DNA of 64,000 nt from Arthrobacter sp. Leaf69 (GCF_001422645.1 NZ_LMLR01000013.1:1-64000); one strand, 5' to 3'. Counted from the stretch's first letter, positions 36,112 to 45,377 are shown. Made by a program: numbers and translations. The notes: a model not told the origin generated them from the sequence alone.

Positions 36112-36588
36112 ATGTTTGGGCACGAACACAACAACACCGGTGACGGCTATGGCACGGGTGGAGTGAAGGCTTCGGAGACCACGTCGATCAACCTCACCCC
36201 GGTCCGCGATGAACCCACCATCGCCCCGAAACTCTCGGCTGAGGAGCGGTCCGCCGTTGAGGCGCTGCCATATGGCTCCGCCCTGCTCGTGGCGCACAGC
36301 GGACCCAACACGGGCGCGCGTTTCCTGCTGGACTCGGACGTCACGACGGCGGGCCGGCACCCGGATGCCGACATCTTCCTCGACGACGTCACGGTTTCCC
36401 GCCGGCACGTCGAGTTCCGCCGCACGGCGCGCAGCTTCGAAGTGGTGGACACCGGAAGCCTGAACGGCACCTACGTGAACCACGACCGCGTCGACAGCGT
36501 GGAGCTGAAGTCCGGCAACGAAGTGCAGATCGGGAAGTTCCGTCTCACCTTCTACCTGAGCCCTGCCCGCGCAGCAGGCAACGTCTGA
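36112..36588 (+). CDS. garA: FHA-domain metabolic regulator GarA/OdhI
   Basis: In actinobacteria this phosphoprotein inhibits 2-oxoglutarate dehydrogenase and adjusts glutamate metabolism; serine/threonine kinases switch it off by phosphorylating an N-terminal threonine. The 158-residue protein has the SETTSINL phospho-acceptor motif at about residues 21-28 and a C-terminal FHA domain (TAGRHPDADIFLDDVTVSRR, then GSLNGTYVN). TGGAGGAAT precedes the ATG. The N-terminal Thr pair is intact, so kinase control is expected; the kinase at 51419-53539 is one candidate. Confidence 0.95.
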   Translation: MFGHEHNNTGDGYGTGGVKASETTSINLTPVRDEPTIAPKLSAEERSAVEALPYGSALLVAHSGPNTGARFLLDSDVTTAGRHPDADIFLDDVTVSRRHVEFRRTARSFEVVDTGSLNGTYVNHDRVDSVELKSGNEVQIGKFRLTFYLSPARAAGNV

Positions 36589-36605
36589 TTCCGGGGTAGC
36601 TGCCT

Positions 36606-37328
36606 GTGGCCATGGCACAAGCTGAACGGCGCGGACCCCAGGTTCTGAACATCGGGGAAGTCCTGGCTCAACTGAGCGACGATTTCCCCAGCATGACGGC
36701 GTCAAAAATCCGGTTCCTCGAGGAAAAGGGGCTGATCAATCCCCAGCGGACCACTGCCGGGTACCGGCAGTACGCCGAGAACGACGTCGAGCGGCTGCGC
36801 TTCGTCCTGTCGCTCCAGCGGGACCAGTACCTGCCGCTGAAGGTTATCAAGGACTATCTCGATGCGATCGACCGCGGGGAACGCCCCGAGAACCTGCCCC
36901 CCGGTGTCACGGTCTCGCCGCGGATTGTCTCCGAGGAACTGGCTTCCGAACTGCAGAACCGGGTCCGCCGGCTCAGCGAGGAACAGCTCCGGGCGGAGTC
37001 CGGGGCGAGCGTTCCGCTGGTTGAATCGCTCCTGAGCTTCGGCCTGATCGGGCATGTCAACGGCAAATTCGATGAGAACGCCCTCCAGGTGGCCCGCGCC
37101 TGCGTGCAGCTGGAGAATCACGGCCTGGAACCGCGGCACCTGCGGCCGTTCCAGGCGGCCGCCGAGCGGGAATTCGGACTCGTGGAGCGCGCGGTGGCCA
37201 CCCTGACCTCCCGCAAGGACGCCGCCTCCCATGCCCGGGCCGCCGAGGCCGCCCGGGAGATCAGCGAATTGTGCCTGACGCTGCACCGCGCGCTGGTTCA
37301 GGACCGCATCTCGAGGATGGACATCTGA
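36606..37328 (+). CDS. ftsR: MerR-type regulator FtsR
   Basis: A homologue of FtsR (cg1631/Rv1828), known in Corynebacterium as an activator of ftsZ. The 240-residue protein has a MerR winged helix (LNIGEVLAQLSDDF to FLEEKGLINPQRTTAGYRQY) and a C-terminal helical domain instead of an effector domain. GTG 36606 is taken as start because GGGGTAG lies 7-13 bases before it; ATG 36612 is the alternative. Its stop overlaps the DUF151 ATG. Confidence 0.92.
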   Translation: MAMAQAERRGPQVLNIGEVLAQLSDDFPSMTASKIRFLEEKGLINPQRTTAGYRQYAENDVERLRFVLSLQRDQYLPLKVIKDYLDAIDRGERPENLPPGVTVSPRIVSEELASELQNRVRRLSEEQLRAESGASVPLVESLLSFGLIGHVNGKFDENALQVARACVQLENHGLEPRHLRPFQAAAEREFGLVERAVATLTSRKDAASHARAAEAAREISELCLTLHRALVQDRISRMDI

Positions 37329-37831
37329 TGATTGAGGTGGAAATTGTAGGCGTGCGGATCGAACTGCCGTCGAACCAGCCGCTCGTCCTGCTCAAGGAGA
37401 TCCACGGGGAGCGGCACGTGCCGATCTGGATCGGCACGCCCGAGGCCAGCGCGATCGCCTTGGCCCAGCAAGGGGTGGTGCCGCCGCGCCCAATGACCCA
37501 CGACCTGCTGATCGACGTCGTCGAATCGCTTGGCCACAACATCGTCAGCGTGAATATCGTGGCCGTGGAAGACAACATCTTCTACGGGCAGCTCCAGTTC
37601 GAGAACGGGACCACCGTCAGCTCCCGCGCCTCGGACGCCCTGGCTCTCGCCCTCCGCGCCAAGTGCCGGATCTGGTGCGCCGATGCCGTGATGGAAGAGG
37701 CCGGAGTCCGGATCACCGAACACGACGAGGGTGAAGACACCCACCCGGGACCCGCCGTCGACGAAGAGGGGGAGCTGCGCAGGTTCCGCGAGTTCCTCGA
37801 CGACGTCGAGCCTGAAGACTTCGCCGGTTGA
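37328..37831 (+). CDS. DUF151 bifunctional nuclease-family protein
   Basis: A 167-residue BFN-domain protein (Rv1829/cg1632 type). Domain features are VRIELPSNQPLVLLKE, IWIGTPEASAIALAQQG and RASDALALALRAKC. Some family members have DNase/RNase activity; the role of the actinobacterial ones is not settled. An acidic C-terminal tail (DEEGELRRFREFLDDVEPED) ends the protein. The ATG overlaps the ftsR stop. Confidence 0.9.
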   Translation: MIEVEIVGVRIELPSNQPLVLLKEIHGERHVPIWIGTPEASAIALAQQGVVPPRPMTHDLLIDVVESLGHNIVSVNIVAVEDNIFYGQLQFENGTTVSSRASDALALALRAKCRIWCADAVMEEAGVRITEHDEGEDTHPGPAVDEEGELRRFREFLDDVEPEDFAG

Positions 37832-37905
37832 GCGGGCCGGTGCCACATCAAGGTTAAAGTCGAGGATGAAAGTTTCGACACGCCCCGGCAATACCCCGAA
37901 CGTCT

Positions 37906-37934
37906 TTGACCTTGGGCCCCGGCAGGCCTAACGT
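37906..37934 (+). promoter_or_regulatory. Promoter upstream of the second MerR gene
   Basis: TTGACC (37906-37911) and TAACGT (37929-37934) are spaced by 17 bases. A perfect TTGCATGCAA palindrome lies downstream at 37953-37962, in a position suited to an operator. The leader to the GTG at 38103 would be about 160 bases. Confidence 0.55.
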
Positions 37935-38102
37935 CAGAAGTACAAGTTCCCATTGCATGCAACAGCCGCTCAGGTCACACTGGAAGGTGCAGCCTCGGCA
38001 GAATTACACGGATGAATTTTATCCACCTGTGGTTCGTTTTAGCTAGGCATAACCGGTTGTTGGTGCATTGTCCGCAGGGGAGCCATGACAAGGAGGATCC
38101 AC

Positions 38103-38699
38103 GTGAGTCCGAAAGGCGAAGCAGGCGAGCTGAAGCAGCCCTCGACGGCTGGTGTAGCCGTGCCCGCAAGCGGTGCCCAGGGCCTGCTGTTCACCGAGGA
38201 TCTCCCTGTCCTGGACGAGGACGCGGGCTACCGCGGTCCCACCGCCTGCAAAGCGGCTGGCATCACGTACCGCCAGCTGGACTACTGGGCGCGTACCGGT
38301 CTGGTGGAGCCCGCCGTCCGCGGCGCTGCCGGCTCAGGCTCTCAGAGACTCTACGGTTTCCGCGACATCCTCGTTCTCAAGGTGGTCAAGCGCCTCCTCG
38401 ATACCGGCGTCTCCCTGCAGCAGATCCGCACCGCCGTCGAGCACCTCAGGGAGCGCGGCGTGGAGGACCTTGCCCAGATCACCCTCATGAGCGACGGCGC
38501 CAGCGTGTACGAGTGCACCTCGGCGGACGAAGTCATCGACCTTGTCCAGGGCGGACAGGGTGTCTTCGGCATCGCCGTCGGCCGTGTCTGGCGCGAAGTG
38601 GAAGGCAGCCTCGCGGCCCTTCCCAGCGAGCACGCCAGCGACCAGTCGTTTCCCGACGACGAACTCAGCAAGCGCCGGGCCGCCCGCAAGATCGGCTAG
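38103..38699 (+). CDS. MerR-family regulator (Rv1830/cg1633 type)
   Basis: A 198-residue protein. After ~40 variable residues comes the MerR DNA-binding domain (GYRGPTACKAAGITYRQLDY, WARTGLVEPAVRG, GFRDILVLKVVKRLLDTGVS). The C-terminal part (SADEVIDLVQGGQGVFGIAV) matches the actinobacterial cell-cycle-linked MerR family found two genes after ftsR. AAGGAGGA lies 7-14 bases before the GTG start. A long leader of about 160 bases separates it from its promoter. Confidence 0.88.
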   Translation: MSPKGEAGELKQPSTAGVAVPASGAQGLLFTEDLPVLDEDAGYRGPTACKAAGITYRQLDYWARTGLVEPAVRGAAGSGSQRLYGFRDILVLKVVKRLLDTGVSLQQIRTAVEHLRERGVEDLAQITLMSDGASVYECTSADEVIDLVQGGQGVFGIAVGRVWREVEGSLAALPSEHASDQSFPDDELSKRRAARKIG

Positions 38700-38722
38700 G
38701 CTGCAGCTGCCCTAGTTCCACC

Positions 38723-38769
38723 AACGGCGAAGGCCGCCTTCCCCAGGGAAAGCGGCCTTCGCCGTTTAA
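38723..38769 (+). terminator. Terminator after the MerR gene
   Basis: A 15-bp perfect stem (38723-38737 with 38752-38766) with an inner CTTTCCC-type pairing is followed by TTT. Convergent position with the orphan ParA gene makes it useful for both strands. Confidence 0.85.
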
Positions 38770-38823
38770 ACGTTGCGGGCCCCGTTAGGCACCTTTTGTC
38801 GCCGCCGGGGTGGGTGCGTCCGC

Positions 38824-39675
38824 CTAGTGGTGGACACGCTCCCGGACCGGGGCGCCGGTTTGCCGGCGGTCCATGTCCAGCACGTTCGCCAGCAGGGCGT
38901 CGAACAGGGCGGCGGCGTTCTTGGCCGATTCCCCCGGCCAGTGGTGGATGGAGTGTGCGGCGCCCTGGATCTGCTGCCAGTTGGCCTGCTCCGGGATGTG
39001 CGGGGAAAGCAGCAGCCCGCCGAACATGGCCTCCATCTCTGAAAGCCGGAAGGTGTGCTCCGCGGAGCCGCTGCGCACCCGGTTGGCGACAATCCCCGCA
39101 GGGGAGAGGTTCGGGGCGAATTCCTGGCGGAACAGCTGGATGGCGCGCATGGTGCGCTCCGTGCCCGCGACCGAGAACAGCCCTGGCTCGGCCACCAGCG
39201 TGACTTTGTCGCTGGCGGACCAGGCCATCCTGGTGAGCCCGTTCAGGGAGGGCGGGCAATCCACGAGGACCAGCTCATAGTTCTGCGCGCCGGCCAGCAC
39301 AGTGGAGAGCCGGCGCAGGTCGCGGCGGCCCAGGTCGGGGCGGTCATAGATGCCCGTGTAGGCGGAGCCGACGGCCACATCCAGGACGGGCGCGGCGGAG
39401 CCGGCGGGGACGACGCCGTTGGCGTGGGCCCGATCCACCCAGCCGCTGGGGACCACGTTCTCGGCCAGGCGTGCCCGCCGGGGAGCCTTGAGCATCCGGC
39501 CGATATCCTGCTGGTCACCCGGCCGGACGCCGAGGGCCGTGCTGGCATCCGCGTGCGGATCAAGGTCGACGACGAGGGTGGGGATGCCGGCGGCCAATGC
39601 CGCGGACGCCAATCCGGTGGTCACCGATGTCTTGCCGACACCGCCTTTGAGGCTGCTGATGCTGACTACTTGCAC
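38824..39675 (-). CDS. Orphan ParA/MinD-family ATPase
   Basis: A 283-residue deviant Walker ATPase: SISSLKGGVGKTSVTTGLA, VDLDPHADASTALG and VDCPPSLNGLTRMAW. It has no parB or cargo gene beside it. GTG 39675 (MQVVSISSLKGG) is chosen because the Walker strand begins there; the TTG at 39687 is another in-frame start. No Shine-Dalgarno is seen. It is divergent from pyc with a 313-base gap. Function is probably in positioning of the chromosome or another cell structure, by family only. Confidence 0.8.
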   Translation of the reverse strand: MQVVSISSLKGGVGKTSVTTGLASAALAAGIPTLVVDLDPHADASTALGVRPGDQQDIGRMLKAPRRARLAENVVPSGWVDRAHANGVVPAGSAAPVLDVAVGSAYTGIYDRPDLGRRDLRRLSTVLAGAQNYELVLVDCPPSLNGLTRMAWSASDKVTLVAEPGLFSVAGTERTMRAIQLFRQEFAPNLSPAGIVANRVRSGSAEHTFRLSEMEAMFGGLLLSPHIPEQANWQQIQGAAHSIHHWPGESAKNAAALFDALLANVLDMDRRQTGAPVRERVHH

Positions 39676-39988
39676 TTGAAAAACCAATACCTAACGCCGG
39701 TTGCCGGGACGGGGTCCTGCCGGCTCCTGCGTTCTCCGGAGCCGGGGCGAGCATGCGCCACCCACCCACTCATCATATGTTGCCGCCCCGAGGAAACCTG
39801 TCTCATCGGGTGCCGGGGCGGCAGATCATGGATAAGCTTCCATCAGGGCGGTAGCCGCCCTTGGCTAATCCGGTATCCCTACGTGACGCACGCCCCTGTG
39901 ACGGTCGCCACAATAGTTTGTGTTTGCCCGTTCACGTCTTAGACACTGTGACCAATTACAGATACACCCGCGATGATGCAGGAGAAGT
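39676..39988. other. Divergent gap between orphan parA and pyc with two inverted repeats
   Basis: No gene is supported. TGCCGCCCCG (39781-39790) pairs with CGGGGCGGCA (39814-39823) around a 23-base loop. ATGGA/TCCAT flanks an AAGCTT-containing centre at 39828-39843. The last 90 bases before pyc are AT-richer and contain TTAGACA (39939-39945). GCAGGAGAAG provides the pyc ribosome-binding site. Confidence 0.5.
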
Positions 39989-42900
39989 ATGTTTTCGAAG
40001 ATTCTGGTGGCCAACCGCGGCGAAATCGCGATCCGTGCCTTCCGCGCCGGCTACGAACTTGGCGCCAAGACCGTGGCAGTCTTCCCGCATGAGGACCGCA
40101 ACTCCATCCATCGTCAGAAAGCCGACGAGGCATATCTGATCGGTGACGAGGGCCATCCTGTCCGGGCCTACCTCGACGTCGACGAAGTGGTGCGGGTGGC
40201 CAAGGAAGCCGGGGCCGACGCCATTTACCCCGGCTACGGTTTCCTCTCCGAGAACCCGCGCCTGGCCCGGTCCGCCGCCGCGGCCGGCATCACCTTCGTG
40301 GGCCCGCCCGCCGAGGTCCTGGAACTCGCCGGCAACAAGGTCGCAGCCCTTGAGGCGGCCCGCAAGGCCGGCGTGCCCGTCCTGAGATCCAGCCAGCCCT
40401 CGAAGGACCTCGATGAGCTAATCGCCGCCGCCGACGAGATCGGTTTCCCCATTTTCGCCAAGGCCGTCGCCGGCGGCGGCGGGCGCGGCATGCGCCGCGT
40501 CGACACCCGCGAGGCGCTGCCCGAAGCCCTGCAGGCCGCCATGCGCGAAGCCGACGCGGCCTTCGGCGACCCCACCATGTTCCTGGAGCAGGCTGTCCTG
40601 CGGCCCCGCCACATCGAGGTCCAAATCCTGGCCGACGCGGAGGGCAACGTGATGCACCTCTTCGAACGCGACTGCTCCATCCAGCGCCGCCACCAGAAGG
40701 TCATCGAGATCGCCCCGGCGCCGAACCTCGACGAAGGCATCCGGCAGGCGCTGTACCGCGACGCCGTGAAGTTCGCCAAGGCACTGAACTACGTCAACGC
40801 CGGCACCGTGGAATTCCTCGTCGACACCGTGGGCGAGCGGGCGGGCCAGCACGTCTTCATCGAGATGAATCCGCGCATCCAGGTCGAGCACACTGTCACA
40901 GAGGAAGTCACCGACGTCGACCTTGTCCAGGCCCAGCTGAGAATCGCCTCCGGGGAAACCCTCGCGGACCTGGGCCTCTCCCAGGAGACAGTCCAGCTCA
41001 AGGGCGCCGCCTTGCAGTGCCGCATCACGACGGAGGACCCGGCCAACGGCTTCCGGCCCGACGTCGGCAAGATCACCGGCTACCGTTCGGCCGGCGGCGC
41101 CGGCGTCCGGCTCGACGGCGGCACCGTCTACTCCGGCGCCGAGATCAGCCCGCATTTCGACTCGATGCTGGTTAAGCTGACCTGCCGCGGCCGCGAATAC
41201 CCGGCCGCCGTGGCCCGGGCCCGGCGTGCCCTCGCCGAGTTCCGCATCCGGGGCGTCTCCACCAACATCTCCTTCCTGCAGGCCGTCCTGGACGACGCCG
41301 ACTTCATCGCCGGCAACGTGGCCACCTCATTCATCGACGAACGCCCCGAGCTGCTCAAGGCACGGGTTTCGGCGGACCGCGGCACCAAGCTGCTGACGTG
41401 GCTCGCCGAGGTCACTGTGAACAAACCCAACGGCGACCTCACGGTCCACAGCGATCCCGCCGCCAAGCTCCCGGCCCTGGACGAGTCCGCGGCCCTGCCG
41501 GGCTCCCGCCAGCGGCTGCTGGAGCTGGGACCGGAAGGCTTCGCGGCCGCACTGCGCGCCCAGGAAGCCGTCGCCGTCACCGACACGACGTTCCGCGACG
41601 CGCACCAGTCCCTGCTGGCCACCCGCGTCCGCACCCGCGACCTCGTGGCCGCAGGTCCGGCCGTCTCCAAGCTCCTCCCGGAGCTGCTCTCCGTCGAGGC
41701 CTGGGGCGGTGCCACGTACGACGTCGCCCTCCGCTTCCTCGGCGAGGATCCCTGGGACCGGCTCGCCGCACTGCGCAAGGCCCTGCCGAACGTCTGTCTG
41801 CAGATGCTCCTGCGCGGCCGCAACACGGTCGGCTACACCCCGTACCCGGAAGAAGTCACGGTTGCCTTCGTCAACGAGGCCGCCGCCACCGGCATCGACA
41901 TCTTCCGCATCTTCGATGCGCTCAACGACGTCAACCAGATGGCCCCGGCCATCCGCGCCGTCCGCGAGACCGGCACGGCCGTCGCCGAAGTGGCACTGTG
42001 CTACACCGCGGACATGCTGGACCCGAACGAGACGCTCTACACTCTGGACTACTACCTGGAGCTGGCCCAGAAGATCGTCGACGCCGGCGCGCACATCCTG
42101 GCGATCAAGGACATGGCCGGCCTGCTGCGTCCCGCCGCCGCTGCCCGTCTGGTATCTGCACTGCGCGAACGCTTCAGCCTCCCGGTGCACCTGCACACGC
42201 ACGACACCGCGGGCGGGCAGCTGGCAACACTTCTGGCAGCCGTCGACGCCGGCGTGGACGCCGTGGACGTGGCTTCCGCCTCGCTGGCCGGCACCACCAG
42301 CCAGCCCTCCGCCTCCGCCCTGGTCGCCGCACTGGCCCACACGCCCCGCGACACCGGCCTGAGCCTGGCGAGCGTGTGTGCCCTGGAACCGTACTGGGAA
42401 GCCGTACGCCGGGTCTACGCACCCTTCGAGTCCGGCCTCCCGGGACCCACCGGACGCGTCTACCAGCACGAAATCCCCGGCGGCCAGCTCTCCAACCTGC
42501 GCCAGCAGGCCATGGCGCTGGGGCTCGGCGAACGGTTCGAGGCGATCGAGGACATGTACACCGCGGCGGACCGCATCCTGGGCCGGCTGGTAAAGGTCAC
42601 CCCGTCCTCCAAGGTCGTCGGCGACCTCGCCCTGCACCTCGTGGGCCTCAACGCCGATCCCGCGGACTTCAACGAGAACCCGCAGAAATATGACATTCCG
42701 GATTCCGTGATCGGGTTCCTGTCCGGAGAACTGGGCGATCCTCCGGGTGGCTGGCCGGAGCCGTTCCGCACCAAGGCCCTGCAGGGTCGCACGGTGAAGG
42801 TCCGCGACGTGGAGCTCAGCGCCGAGGACAGCGCCGCGCTCAAGTCCGATTCCAAGACCGTGCAGCAGACCCTCAACCGGCTGCTCTTCGCGGGACCCAC

Positions 42901-43384
42901 GAAGGACTACCAGAAGAGCGTGGAGACCTACGGCAACCTCTCGGTCCTGGATACCCGCGACTACCTCTTCGGGCTGCAGCGCGGCGCCGAGCACGAGATC
43001 GAGCTGGAGAAGGGCGTCAACCTGATCGCCTCGCTCGAGGCGGTGTCCGAGCCGGACGAGAAGGGCATGCGCACGGTCATGTGCACGCTGAACGGGCAGT
43101 CCCGTCCGGTGGTGGTCCGCGACCGCTCCGTGGTCAGCAACGTCAAGGCCGCTGAACGCGCCGACACCTCCCAGCCGGGCCAGGTGGCCGCACCGTTCGC
43201 AGGGGCCGTCACCCTGACCGTCAAGGCCGGGGAAACCGTCAAGGCAGGCGACACCGTGGCCACGATCGAGGCCATGAAGATGGAGGCGTCCATTACGACG
43301 CCGGTCGCCGGCACGGTCTCGCGCCTCGCCGTCGGTGCGATCGAGCAGGTCCAGGGCGGGGACCTGCTGCTGGTCGTCGAATAG
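39989..43384 (+). CDS. pyc: Pyruvate carboxylase
   Basis: Carboxylates pyruvate to oxaloacetate, the anaplerotic reaction. The 1131-residue single-chain enzyme starts with biotin carboxylase (ILVANRGEIAIRAFRAGYEL, GGGGRGMRRV ATP loop, EMNPRIQVEHTVTEEV). The carboxyltransferase follows (TDTTFRDAHQSLLATRVRT, with metal site HLHTHDTAGG). A C-terminal biotinyl domain has the biotin Lys in TIEAMKMEASITTP. Length is typical. GGAGAA precedes the ATG. A strong terminator follows the gene. Confidence 0.97.
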   Translation: MFSKILVANRGEIAIRAFRAGYELGAKTVAVFPHEDRNSIHRQKADEAYLIGDEGHPVRAYLDVDEVVRVAKEAGADAIYPGYGFLSENPRLARSAAAAGITFVGPPAEVLELAGNKVAALEAARKAGVPVLRSSQPSKDLDELIAAADEIGFPIFAKAVAGGGGRGMRRVDTREALPEALQAAMREADAAFGDPTMFLEQAVLRPRHIEVQILADAEGNVMHLFERDCSIQRRHQKVIEIAPAPNLDEGIRQALYRDAVKFAKALNYVNAGTVEFLVDTVGERAGQHVFIEMNPRIQVEHTVTEEVTDVDLVQAQLRIASGETLADLGLSQETVQLKGAALQCRITTEDPANGFRPDVGKITGYRSAGGAGVRLDGGTVYSGAEISPHFDSMLVKLTCRGREYPAAVARARRALAEFRIRGVSTNISFLQAVLDDADFIAGNVATSFIDERPELLKARVSADRGTKLLTWLAEVTVNKPNGDLTVHSDPAAKLPALDESAALPGSRQRLLELGPEGFAAALRAQEAVAVTDTTFRDAHQSLLATRVRTRDLVAAGPAVSKLLPELLSVEAWGGATYDVALRFLGEDPWDRLAALRKALPNVCLQMLLRGRNTVGYTPYPEEVTVAFVNEAAATGIDIFRIFDALNDVNQMAPAIRAVRETGTAVAEVALCYTADMLDPNETLYTLDYYLELAQKIVDAGAHILAIKDMAGLLRPAAAARLVSALRERFSLPVHLHTHDTAGGQLATLLAAVDAGVDAVDVASASLAGTTSQPSASALVAALAHTPRDTGLSLASVCALEPYWEAVRRVYAPFESGLPGPTGRVYQHEIPGGQLSNLRQQAMALGLGERFEAIEDMYTAADRILGRLVKVTPSSKVVGDLALHLVGLNADPADFNENPQKYDIPDSVIGFLSGELGDPPGGWPEPFRTKALQGRTVKVRDVELSAEDSAALKSDSKTVQQTLNRLLFAGPTKDYQKSVETYGNLSVLDTRDYLFGLQRGAEHEIELEKGVNLIASLEAVSEPDEKGMRTVMCTLNGQSRPVVVRDRSVVSNVKAAERADTSQPGQVAAPFAGAVTLTVKAGETVKAGDTVATIEAMKMEASITTPVAGTVSRLAVGAIEQVQGGDLLLVVE

Positions 43385-43414
43385 CGGCAGCGAACAACCT
43401 CGAACCGGACACAA

Positions 43415-43448
43415 AAAGGGACCCTCCGCCACTGCGGAGGGTCCCTTT
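43415..43448. terminator. Bidirectional terminator between pyc and the acyl-CoA synthetase
   Basis: A 15-bp perfect stem (43415-43429 with 43434-43448) has a CACT loop, an A run before and T residues after. It serves both converging genes. Confidence 0.92.
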
Positions 43449-43458
43449 GCTGTAGTGC

Positions 43459-45279
43459 TTAGAGCTGGGTGGGACGCGGGGCGCCGTACATCTCCTCGAT
43501 GACGTTCTCGAAGTCCTTCATCACCTGGGCGCGCTTGACCTTCATCGACGGCGTCAGGTGGCCGGAGGCCTCCGTGAAGTCGGCCGGCACAATCCGGAAC
43601 GACTTGATCGCCTCCGCCTGGGACACCGACTGGTTGGCGCCGTTGATGAGCTCCTGCACCGCGGCCTTGACCACGGGGTTGTCGGTGGCTTCGGCAATGG
43701 TGGTCGAGGCGGGCAGCCCATGGCGGTGCAGCCAGCCGGGCAGGGCCTCCTCGTCGAGGGTGACCAGGGCGCCGATGAAGGGTCGGTTGTCACCCACCAC
43801 GAGCACCTGGGAAACCAGCGCGTCGGCACGGATCTGGTCCTCCAGGAGGGCCGGCACCACGTTCTTGCCGCCGGCCGTGACGATGATTTCCTTCTTGCGG
43901 CCCGTGATGGTCAGGAAGCCCTGCTCATCGAGCTGGCCGATGTCGCCGGTGCGGAACCAGCCGTCGTCGAAGGATTCGGCGGAGAGGTCCTCGCGGTTGA
44001 AGTAGCCGCGCATGACGCAGACGCCCTTGGCGAGGATCTCGCCGTCGTCGGCGATCTTCACGGCGTTGCCGGGAATCGGGGCGCCGACGGTGCCGATCTT
44101 GATGAGCTCAGGGGTGTTCACGGTGACGGGGGCCGTGGTCTCGGTCAGTCCGTAGCCCTCCAGGATCTGCATGCCGATGCCCTGGAAGAAGTGTCCCAGC
44201 CGCTCGCCCAGCGGGCCGCCGCCGGAGACGGCGTGGGCTACCTCGCCGCCCATGGCGGCGCGGAGCTTGCCGTAGACGAGTTTGTCGAAGAGGGTGTGCT
44301 TGAGCTTGAGGCCCAAACCGACCTTCCCGGCCTGCCGGGCGCGGGAGAACTCGATCGCGGTGTCCGCGGCGCGGTGGAAGATGGCGCCCTTGCCGCCGTC
44401 CTCGGCCTTGGTCAGCGCCGAGTTGTAGACCTTCTCGAAGACCCGCGGCACCGCGAGGATAAAGGTCGGCTTGTAGCTCTGCAGGTCCGGCAGGAGGTTC
44501 TTGATGTCGGGCGTGTGTGCCACCGTGACACCGGCGGCCACGGCGAGCACCGAAATGAACCTTGCGAACACGTGGGCGAGCGGCAGGAACATGATGGTCC
44601 GGGCCTGCTCGTGCACGATCTTGTTCAGCGAGGTCGCCAGCGCGTTTTCCGAGAGTTCAACAAAGTTGCCGTGGGTCAGCTCGCAGCCCTTCGGCCGGCC
44701 GGTGGTGCCCGAGGTGTAGATGATCGTCGCGAGGTCCGTGAGCGAAGCCAGGCTGCGCCGGGCCTCCAGTTCCTCGTCGCTGACGGCCGCACCGGCGGCG
44801 CGGACCTCGTCGAGGCCCTTGCCTTCGAGCTGCCAGACGTGGGCCAGTGCGGTGAGCCCTTCCGAGGTGGCGGCCTGCCGGATGATGTTTTCGTGGTGGG
44901 CTGACTCGCCGAAGGCGGCGACGGCGCCGGAATCGCCCAGGTTCCAGGCAACCTGCGAGGGGGAGGACGTCTCGTAGATCGGCACCGAGACGGCGCCGGC
45001 GAACCAGATCGCGAAGTCGATAAGCGCCCATTCGTACCGCGTGCGGGACATGATGCCAACCCTGTCGCCGGCCCCAACGCCGCTGGCCATCAGGCCCTTG
45101 GCGAGCAGTGAAACATCGGCCAGAAAATCGGTGGCCCGGACGTCCTGCCACTCTCCGGCCTCGTCCAGGCGGGAGAACAGGGCCGGGTTGGAGGCCTTGG
45201 CCGCCTGACGCAGGACCAGGTCCGTGACGTTCGACTCCGGGGGGACGGTGACCAGGGCCGGGACACTGATTTCTCGCAC
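43459..45279 (-). CDS. Long-chain fatty acyl-CoA synthetase (FadD15-like)
   Basis: Activates long-chain fatty acids to acyl-CoA. The 606-residue ANL ligase has YTSGTTGRPKGCELTHGN, the ACSL-type EGYGLTETTAPVTVN, GWFRTGDIGQLDEQGFLTIT and GRKKEIIVTAGGKNV. The GTG at 45279 was preferred over the ATG at 45300 because AAAGGAG lies 6 bases before it. In M. tuberculosis fadD15 (Rv2187) lies near the same aroG/plsC block. A perfect palindrome 83 bases upstream is a likely fatty-acid-responsive operator. Confidence 0.92.
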   Translation of the reverse strand: MREISVPALVTVPPESNVTDLVLRQAAKASNPALFSRLDEAGEWQDVRATDFLADVSLLAKGLMASGVGAGDRVGIMSRTRYEWALIDFAIWFAGAVSVPIYETSSPSQVAWNLGDSGAVAAFGESAHHENIIRQAATSEGLTALAHVWQLEGKGLDEVRAAGAAVSDEELEARRSLASLTDLATIIYTSGTTGRPKGCELTHGNFVELSENALATSLNKIVHEQARTIMFLPLAHVFARFISVLAVAAGVTVAHTPDIKNLLPDLQSYKPTFILAVPRVFEKVYNSALTKAEDGGKGAIFHRAADTAIEFSRARQAGKVGLGLKLKHTLFDKLVYGKLRAAMGGEVAHAVSGGGPLGERLGHFFQGIGMQILEGYGLTETTAPVTVNTPELIKIGTVGAPIPGNAVKIADDGEILAKGVCVMRGYFNREDLSAESFDDGWFRTGDIGQLDEQGFLTITGRKKEIIVTAGGKNVVPALLEDQIRADALVSQVLVVGDNRPFIGALVTLDEEALPGWLHRHGLPASTTIAEATDNPVVKAAVQELINGANQSVSQAEAIKSFRIVPADFTEASGHLTPSMKVKRAQVMKDFENVIEEMYGAPRPTQL

Positions 45280-45361
45280 GTTAGCTCCTTTGATATCCAT
45301 GGACCCGCAAGGGGTACGACTAACACTAGTATGTGGGCCAAAGCATGTGCGTTCCACCACA

Positions 45362-45377
45362 GTTACTGGCGAGTAAC
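45362..45377. promoter_or_regulatory. GTTACT-GGCG-AGTAAC palindrome, operator candidate
   Basis: Six-base perfect arms around GGCG. A weaker TTAC/GTAA pair follows at 45379-45392. The site is upstream of the acyl-CoA synthetase GTG, with a CATACT -10-like element on the minus strand between them. TetR-family lipid regulators bind sites of this form. Confidence 0.6.

Noticed and set aside
41327..43432. A 701-codon minus-strand frame opposite pyc
   Set aside because: Antisense shadow of the carboxyltransferase and biotinyl parts of pyruvate carboxylase.
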